Assembly: GCA_031270215.1 (NCBI GenBank)
Contig: JAISYB010000066.1
Location: forward strand, 1-10,015
DNA length: 10,015 nt
Direction of reading: 5' to 3'
Source: Streptococcaceae bacterium
GTDB taxonomy: Bacteria > Bacillota > Bacilli > Lactobacillales > Streptococcaceae
The notes below the pieces were generated by a model. It was not told the origin of the DNA and did no database searches. It saw nothing but the letters and a program-made list of their open reading frames with translations. Shown here piece after piece: positions 4,250 through 10,015 of the stretch (the stretch's first letter is position 1; each line of letters begins with the position of its first letter). A program made the translations under genes and the position numbers.

Positions 4250-6057
4250 TTGATAGAATGGCAAGAAAAATTAAAGTTTGCTTCTTACGAGGAGCTTAAA
4301 AATTCAGTAAAAAAATTAACAGACAGTTTATTACCATTTTACGCTCAGAGAAAGGGGCGTTTAAAGCTAGGAAGTCATGGAACGGTTTATAAGGAAGATA
4401 CAAGGCAAATCGAGGGCTATTTAAGAGTTTTGTGGGGTGTCGGTCCTTATTTAACTCAAACAGATGATCAAAGGCTCAATGATATTTATCTTGAGGGAAT
4501 TATTGCCGGAACAACTCCAGATTCATCAGATTATTGGGGTGAGGTGACAGATTACGATCAACTTTTAGTTGAAATGGCATCACTCGCTTTAACTTTAGTT
4601 TTAGTAAAAAATAAAACCTGGGATTTAATGTCTGATGTAGCGCAAGATAATCTGGCAGCGTGGTTACGGCAAATAAATAATCACACGATGCCGAGTAATA
4701 ACTGGCACTTCTTTAGAATTTAGTCAATGTTACGTTAAAAAAGCTTGGTGTTGATTATTCAGAGCAGTTAATCTTAGATGATTTAGCATTAATGGAATCA
4801 TATTACGATGGTGATGGTTGGTATTATGACGGACCTAAAACGCAGCGTGATTACTATATTCCTTGGGCTTTTCATTATTACAGTTTAATTTATGCCAAAT
4901 TAATGGAAAGAGAAGACCCGCAGCGTTCAGCTCGTTTTAAAGAAAGGGCGAAAAAATTTGCGCAAAGCTATTATCATTTCTTTGATGCGGATGGTGCTGC
5001 CATTCCATTTGGTAGAAGCTTAACTTATCGTTTTGCTCAAGCAGCGTTTTACTCGGCACTGGTTTTTGCCGATGTTGAGACATTGCCTTGGGGAGAGATT
5101 AAAGGACTTTACAATAGAAACATGAGCTATTGGTTTAAGCAAGCAATTTTAACGAGTGATGGTCTTTTAAATGTCGGCTATGCCTATGAAAACTTAGTGA
5201 TGGCAGAGGGGTATAACGGAGCTGGTTCGCCATATTGGGCATTTAAATCATTTTTACTGTTGGCGGTCGATAAAAACCATCCTTATTGGCAAGCAGAGGA
5301 GAAAAAATTTAGTAAAATTTTACCGGTAAAAGTTTCTCAAGAGGGTCGAGCAATTTTTGCGCAGACAGCAAACAATCGTCATGCTTTAATGTATCCATTC
5401 GGTCAAAGCGTTTTTACTCAGAACCACAGCGCAGCAAAATACAGTAAATTCGTTTATTCAACAAAATTTGGCTTTAGCGTGCCAAAATCACCTTATCATT
5501 ATTACGAAAGTGCATTAGATAGTGTCCTTTCAGTATCGGAAGACAATAGTTATTTTAGACCGAAATCAGTTGATTTGGATTTTCAAGCAACAAAAGACTG
5601 GGTTTCATATCAATGGGCACCGTATCAAGATGTTTTGATTAAATCAACCATTGTACCTTGTGGTGATTATCATGTCAGGATTCACCAAATTGACAATCAA
5701 CGTGAACTGCTGGCTTATGATGCTGCCTTTAGTAATCGCTATGAGGAGGAGGAGAGAATCGAAACCGCAAGCTTAGCCAGCTATCGTTCATCAGTTGGTC
5801 TTAGTAGCATTGAAGCGGTTTGTGGCTATCAAAAAGGATTGGTTATTCGACCAGAACCAAATACCAACTTATTGTATGAGCGGACTTTACTACCGGTTTT
5901 AGAAGCTGAATTAACGATTGGGACACATTTATTAGTTTCTATTGTTGGTGGGGTAATTGACCAAAATAATCAGAGCGAAAAACCAAAAGTTTTAGTAGAA
6001 GATCAACAGGTGACGATATTTTCAGATAGAAAGGTGGTCTATCAACTCGATGATTGA
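4250..6057 (+). pseudogene. DUF2264-family protein, interrupted by a one-base frameshift
   Basis: Two open frames together make one DUF2264-like protein of about 602 residues. The first ends at TAG 4721-4723 after NWHFFRI; the second continues in the -1 frame with LVNVTLKKLG...YYDGDGWYYDGPKTQRDYYIPWAFHYY, which is characteristic of the family. Restoring one T in the ATTTAG at 4718-4723 rejoins them. I prefer start TTG 4250 (MIEWQEKLKFASYEEL), with GAGGGTG (4238-4244) 5 bases upstream, over ATG 4229, which lacks a good site and lies inside the lipoprotein gene. The second part has an in-frame ATG at 4792 but no ribosome binding site. DUF2264 proteins are predicted alpha/alpha-barrel proteins found with polysaccharide-degradation genes; I recall a link to beta-glucuronidase-type hydrolases but am not certain. 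There is no signal peptide. The cause is a real mutation or a sequencing error. Confidence 0.85.
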
Positions 6058-7735
6058 GCATAAAAATCAATTATTTATTCAACCATTAATGGATGAAATT
6101 TGTGTAGCATGGCAAGAAATGAACAAAAAACCGCTAACTCATCTAAGGTTTCAACATTTCATGACCTATTTTTCAACAGGTAATCGCTTGAAGCATGGAG
6201 AAGATTACTTTGCGAGGAGAAAAGAATTGTTGGTCGCTGGCCTTTACGCAATTGAAAAAGGGACGCCTGCCTCTATTGAGAAATTAGAAGAAGTCATTTT
6301 TCTAATTTTACAAGAATATACTTGGGCTTTACCGGCGCATTTAGATGAAAATCAATTGAATAGCCAAGAGGTTATCGGTTGTATTGATTTATTTGCTGCT
6401 GAAACAGCTCAAGCTTTAGCTGAAATTTCCTATCAGCTGCATGATAAGCTTTCACCGATCTTACTTTCGTTTATCAATTATGAAATCGAGCGGCGTATCT
6501 TAAAGCCATTTGAGACAAAAGCTTGGGAATGGGAATTAAAGGAAAATAATTGGAGTGCTGTTATTGCCGGCTGTATCGGCATGGTGACACTTAGAATGAT
6601 AGACGATGTTAAACGGCGCACGAAAATATTAGCTAGACTGGATACAGCTTTTCAAAGCTTTCTAAGAGGGTTTGGAGATGACGGTGCCTGTGTTGAAGGG
6701 GTTGGCTACTGGATATATGGCTTTGGTTATTATATTTATTATGCCGAAACCTTAGCCGAGGTGACTGGCGATTTAACTTATTTTCAATTGCCGAAAATTA
6801 AAGCAATTGCTGAATTTCCTTATTATACAGAAATTTCAGCCAATCGTTTTCCACCCTTTAGTGACTACAATCAAACGTCGCTTCCCAGTGGCTTGTTAGC
6901 AATTATCAAGCAACGCTTGCAGGTGCTATTGCCAGAGGTTACAGCAGTTAGCGCTCTAGATAGCGACCATTGTTATCGCTTTGCCTCAATGATTTTTAAT
7001 TTAAAATTTTCCGAGCCGATTAAACGGCAGGCAGAAAATCAAACGGTGCATTATTTTAAAGATAGCCAATGGTTAGTCGTGCGAGATTTGAAAAAGGAAG
7101 TTTTCTTTGCCGCTCATGGTGGTCGAAATGATGAAAGTCACAATCATAACGATTTAGGGCATTTTGTCTATGGCGATTTTGAGCAGCTGGCTTTAACTGA
7201 CTTGGGCGCTGGGGAATATACTAAGGATTATTTTAATGACGATAAACGCTATCAGTATTTTGTCAATAATGCACGATCTCATTCTCTGCCAATTATTAAC
7301 GGAGAAACGCAGCAAGCAGGTGCTTATCAAGCTGAAGTAATACAATTTGAACAGACAGCAAGTGAAGTCAGCTTAACGTTTGAGCTTAAATCAGCTTATC
7401 CTAAAAATTTAGAGCTCTTAAGTTTTCAACGAAGCTTTAGCTTAAATTTGAGTAGTTATCAATTGACAATTCGTGATTTTTTCCATTTTTCTACTGAGGA
7501 AAATCAAGTAATTGAGAATTTTATTACGACGCAACAGGTTGAAATTGAGGCTCAGAAAGAGGCCGTATTTAAAGGGAAAAAATTCACAACTCGTTTGTCA
7601 ACACCGACAACAATTGAAGTGATATCAGAGGATTATGTCAATCATTTTGGAAAAAATAATGTGGCATATCAAATTCAAAATCAATTTAATATTGGTCAAG
7701 AGTGTGAGTTAGTTTATCAAATAGATAAAGAATAA
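6050..7735 (+). CDS. Heparinase II/III-family protein (probable intracellular polysaccharide lyase)
   Basis: The protein has 561 residues. ATG 6050 overlaps the preceding gene by 8 bases; AAGGTGG (6031-6037) is a somewhat distant ribosome binding site. An N-terminal alpha/alpha-barrel region (about 1-300) includes NNW (166-168) and GDDGACVEGVGYWIYG (209-224). A beta-sandwich (about 330-560) opens with the family hallmark HNHNDLGHF (364-372), followed by LTDLGAGEYT. Enzymes of this fold (several PL families) cleave uronic-acid glycans by beta-elimination using Asn, His and Tyr residues, leaving a 4,5-unsaturated uronic acid. There is no signal peptide, so it should act in the cytoplasm on imported oligosaccharides. 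The next gene encodes the enzyme that removes such unsaturated ends. The exact substrate and PL family cannot be told from sequence alone. Confidence 0.88.
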   Translation: MIEHKNQLFIQPLMDEICVAWQEMNKKPLTHLRFQHFMTYFSTGNRLKHGEDYFARRKELLVAGLYAIEKGTPASIEKLEEVIFLILQEYTWALPAHLDENQLNSQEVIGCIDLFAAETAQALAEISYQLHDKLSPILLSFINYEIERRILKPFETKAWEWELKENNWSAVIAGCIGMVTLRMIDDVKRRTKILARLDTAFQSFLRGFGDDGACVEGVGYWIYGFGYYIYYAETLAEVTGDLTYFQLPKIKAIAEFPYYTEISANRFPPFSDYNQTSLPSGLLAIIKQRLQVLLPEVTAVSALDSDHCYRFASMIFNLKFSEPIKRQAENQTVHYFKDSQWLVVRDLKKEVFFAAHGGRNDESHNHNDLGHFVYGDFEQLALTDLGAGEYTKDYFNDDKRYQYFVNNARSHSLPIINGETQQAGAYQAEVIQFEQTASEVSLTFELKSAYPKNLELLSFQRSFSLNLSSYQLTIRDFFHFSTEENQVIENFITTQQVEIEAQKEAVFKGKKFTTRLSTPTTIEVISEDYVNHFGKNNVAYQIQNQFNIGQECELVYQIDKE

Positions 7736-7748
7736 AGGGAGTGAAAAC

Positions 7749-8900
7749 GTGAGTAACGTTAAAAAAGGCAAGGATAAGGAGTGGCTAGAGGCACAGTTAG
7801 ATTTTTGCTACGAAAAAATTCGAGCGAATTTAAAAACATTTGCAACTCTAGTGCCACCGGCTGCCAGTTGTAATCAGATTTATCAACCAGAGGGGAATAC
7901 CGATTGGACGGCAAGCTTTTGGGTCGGACAGCTATTTTTAGCAAAAGAGGGTACAAGAACAAATGATTTTGACCAAGTAATTGAAAATCAAATCGCTTCA
8001 TTTCAAAATCGTTTAGATCAGAAAATAGAGCTTGAAACTCACGATATTGGTTTTTTATACATTTTGTCAGCGATTGCTGATTATCAAGTAAATGCCCATC
8101 AGAGTTCACGAGAAATGGCGATTAAAGCCGCTGATTTATTGATGACTCGATATAACGAAAAAGCTCATATTATTCAAGCTTGGGGGGATTTAAATGCGCC
8201 TGAGCAACGAGGACGAATGATTATTGATTGCTTGTTAAATTTGCCGTTACTCTATTTTGCAAGTCGTGAAACAGGAGATAAAAAATACTACAAGGCAGCT
8301 TACTTACATGCTAAGCAAACACAAAAATATATTGTTCGAGATAATGCGACGACCTATCATACGTACTATTTTGATACTGAAACAGGTCAAGCAAAATATG
8401 GTAAAACACAACAAGGCTACTCAGATGATTCTTGCTGGGCAAGAGGTCAGACTTGGGGTATCTACGGGTTTACTTTAAGTTATTTATATACTGGGGATAC
8501 GAGCTTTATTGAAACAGCAATCCGAGTTGCGGATTATTTTATCGAGCGGCTGCCAAAAGACAATGTTCCGTATTGGGATTTAATTTTTAATGATGGCAGC
8601 AATGAAGAACGTGACAGCTCCAGTGGTGCAATCGCCGTTTGTGGCTTGTTAGAGTTGGCTAAAGCATTACCACTGTCCAATCCGAAGCGTGAAATTTACC
8701 AAGCAACAGCTTTGGCTATTATTGAATCCTTGGCAACAAATTATACAACTAAAAATTTACCAGAATCCAATGGCTTACTACTTCACGGTGTCTATGATAA
8801 AAAAAGCAATACAGGCGTTGATGAGTGTATGAGCTGGGGAGATTACTACTATCTTGAAGCTTTGATTCGTTTAAATCAATCTTGGCAGAGCTATTTTTAA
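7749..8900 (+). CDS. Unsaturated glucuronyl hydrolase, GH88
   Basis: The protein has 383 residues. It starts at GTG 7749, with GGGAG (7737-7741) 7 bases upstream, 13 bases after the lyase-like gene. The single (alpha/alpha)6-barrel domain covers nearly the whole length. Visible motifs are THDIGFLY (Asp99), GRMIIDCLLNLPLLY (Asp160), QGYSDDSCWARGQTWGIYG (Cys229-Gly239 region), PYWDLIFNDG, ERDSSSGAIAVCGLLEL and CMSWGDYYYLEAL. Asp99 and Asp160 are 61 residues apart, exactly as Asp88 and Asp149 of the Bacillus sp. GL1 enzyme, its catalytic pair. The enzyme hydrates the 4,5-unsaturated uronic acid at the non-reducing end of lyase products and releases it as a keto-uronate plus a shortened sugar. 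It has no signal peptide and acts in the cytoplasm. GH105 is a less likely assignment. Confidence 0.93.
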   Translation: MSNVKKGKDKEWLEAQLDFCYEKIRANLKTFATLVPPAASCNQIYQPEGNTDWTASFWVGQLFLAKEGTRTNDFDQVIENQIASFQNRLDQKIELETHDIGFLYILSAIADYQVNAHQSSREMAIKAADLLMTRYNEKAHIIQAWGDLNAPEQRGRMIIDCLLNLPLLYFASRETGDKKYYKAAYLHAKQTQKYIVRDNATTYHTYYFDTETGQAKYGKTQQGYSDDSCWARGQTWGIYGFTLSYLYTGDTSFIETAIRVADYFIERLPKDNVPYWDLIFNDGSNEERDSSSGAIAVCGLLELAKALPLSNPKREIYQATALAIIESLATNYTTKNLPESNGLLLHGVYDKKSNTGVDECMSWGDYYYLEALIRLNQSWQSYF

Positions 8901-8934
8901 CTTACGGAAATAACAATTCAAATATTTAAATCAA

Positions 8935-8948
8935 TCGGTAATAACCGA
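8935..8948. repeat. Short inverted repeat in front of the binding-protein gene
   Basis: TCGGT (8935-8939) and ACCGA (8944-8948) flank AATA. The repeat lies within the 66-base gap between the GH88 gene and the binding-protein gene, just upstream of its ribosome binding site. It is too short, and lacks a T-run, to be a terminator. It might be an operator or an RNA hairpin affecting translation or processing. Confidence 0.3.
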
Positions 8949-8966
8949 AAACAAAGGAGAAGAAAG

Positions 8967-10015
8967 ATGAAATCTTGGAAAAAAGTTTTAGGCATGGTTG
9001 CAGTTGCAACTGTAGCGAGCACTTTAATGGTTGGTTGTGGCAAAAAAGATGCTGCAAAAGATGGTAGTAGCACCAAAACATTGAAGGTATCAGTTTGGAA
9101 TTATGATACAACGGCAGAATTTAAAGCGTTGTTTGCCGCATTTGAAAAAGAAAATCCTGGTGTCAAGGTTGAGCCTGTTGATATTGCAGCCGATAATTAC
9201 GATGAAAAGCTAACAACGATGCTTTCAAGTGGGGATAAAACTGATGTTTTAACCATGAAAAATTTAAACACTTACGGACAATTTTCTTATCGCAATCAAT
9301 TGCAGGATTTAACAAAGCATATCGGAGAAATTGATACTACAGCAGCAGCAGATACTTATGAAATGTATAAGGTTGATGGTAAAACTTATGCTCAACCGTA
9401 TCGGACGGACTTCTGGGTACTTTATTACAATAAAACTTTATTAGAAAAAGCGGGAATTAAGGATGTTTCTAACATCACTTGGGACGAGTATGTTGAATAT
9501 GCTAAAAAAATGACTGATGAGGCTAATGGTGTTTACGGTGCATATCAGCACACATGGCGTTCTGTGATTCAAGCGATTGCAGCAGCTCAAAATAATGCGA
9601 GTTTAATTGAGCCTAAATATGAGTTTTTAAAACCATACTATGAACGGACACTTGACTTGCAAAAATCCAAAGCGATTATGGATTACGGAACTGCTAAAAC
9701 GACTCAAGTAACCTATTTATCTCAATTTGCTGGGGAAAAAGCGGCAATGCTTTACATGGGAACCTGGTTTATGGCAGGAATTGTTCAAGATGAAGAAGCA
9801 GGAAATTCAAATGTTGATTGGTCAATTGCACCAATTCCGCAAAAAGAAAAGGGAAGTATTACAACCTTTGGTTCGCCAACTGGATTTGCAATCAACAAAA
9901 ATGCTACAAATTCTAAGCTGGCACAAAAATTCCTAGACTTTGCTTCTGGTGAGAAGGGTGCGGAGGTTTTAGCGAAAATCGGTGTTGTTCCTAGCTACCG
10001 AAATGAAGCAATTAA
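8967..10015 (+). CDS. ABC-transporter extracellular sugar-binding lipoprotein (3' truncated)
   Basis: ATG 8967 follows AAAGGAGA (8953-8960) by 6 bases, and the frame stays open to the right edge, giving 349 complete codons. The signal peptide ends in lipobox LMVGC with Cys24, followed by a Lys/Ser-rich linker. The mature part begins KTLKVSVWNYD and continues with FEKENPGVKVEPVDI, DVLTMKNLNTYGQF, YAQPYRTDFWVLYYNKTLLEKAGI, AAMLYMGTWFM and PTGFAINKNATNSKLAQKFLDF. These are the standard landmarks of family 1 (MalE-like) solute-binding proteins. It should capture an oligosaccharide outside the cell and hand it to ABC permeases presumably encoded just beyond the window. Position after lyase-like and GH88 genes suggests a uronic-acid-containing ligand. 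Little of the protein should be missing, as such proteins usually have 410-450 residues. Confidence 0.93.
   Translation, partial: MKSWKKVLGMVAVATVASTLMVGCGKKDAAKDGSSTKTLKVSVWNYDTTAEFKALFAAFEKENPGVKVEPVDIAADNYDEKLTTMLSSGDKTDVLTMKNLNTYGQFSYRNQLQDLTKHIGEIDTTAAADTYEMYKVDGKTYAQPYRTDFWVLYYNKTLLEKAGIKDVSNITWDEYVEYAKKMTDEANGVYGAYQHTWRSVIQAIAAAQNNASLIEPKYEFLKPYYERTLDLQKSKAIMDYGTAKTTQVTYLSQFAGEKAAMLYMGTWFMAGIVQDEEAGNSNVDWSIAPIPQKEKGSITTFGSPTGFAINKNATNSKLAQKFLDFASGEKGAEVLAKIGVVPSYRNEAI

Noticed and set aside
4714..4723. Programmed -1 frameshift joining the two halves of the DUF2264 gene
   Set aside because: The zero-frame codons before the stop (AGA ATT TAG) do not form an X XXY YYZ slippery heptamer, and no downstream stem or upstream stimulatory site is apparent. 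A one-base deletion or read error is simpler.
7759..8109. 116-codon antisense open frame over the GH88 gene
   Set aside because: It lies wholly within a clear GH88 gene on the other strand, with no promoter, ribosome binding site or family pattern.

Overview
The window reads as low-to-medium GC Firmicutes DNA, most likely Lactobacillales (an Enterococcus/Vagococcus/Carnobacterium-like organism). The pointers are strong AGGAGG-type ribosome binding sites, short intrinsic terminators, a Dp-1-type holin with an amidase endolysin whose layout recalls enterococcal phage endolysins, and an EbgR-like LacI regulator beside a sugar-uptake operon. The genus is an inference; no rRNA or housekeeping gene is present.

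Positions 1-1943 are the late lysis end of a prophage, all on the + strand: the C-terminus of a tail-fibre/collar protein, a four-helix membrane protein, a one-helix coiled-coil protein, a holin and an amidase endolysin, closed by an intrinsic terminator. The last four genes are tightly packed (1-base overlap, 20-base overlap, 5-base gap). The endolysin carries a strong Shine-Dalgarno and in-frame ATG exactly at its domain boundary, so a free cell-wall-binding subunit is probably also made.

Positions 1944-2609 hold no convincing gene. The stretch is rich in dyad symmetry (at least seven inverted repeats, two of them related in sequence) and has an open, startless minus-strand frame that looks partly protein-like. 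It is the likely prophage/chromosome junction or a decayed region.

Positions 2610-10015 are a sugar-catabolism locus. A LacI-family regulator runs leftward. Divergent from it is a + strand operon: a small OB-fold-like lipoprotein, a DUF2264 protein broken by a one-base deletion, a heparinase II/III-family polysaccharide lyase-like protein, a GH88 unsaturated glucuronyl hydrolase, and the start of an ABC-transporter sugar-binding lipoprotein that runs off the right edge. The intergenic region has a good promoter, three copies of a TTTA-C-TAAA-type dyad (candidate LacI operators) and a cre-like AAACGTTT site.

Taken together, the binding protein would capture uronic-acid-containing oligosaccharides at the surface. 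Because the lyase-like protein and the GH88 enzyme lack signal peptides, cleavage and removal of the unsaturated uronic acid would take place in the cytoplasm, under local LacI control and possibly CcpA control. The exact substrate (glycosaminoglycan, plant or microbial polysaccharide) cannot be read from the sequence.
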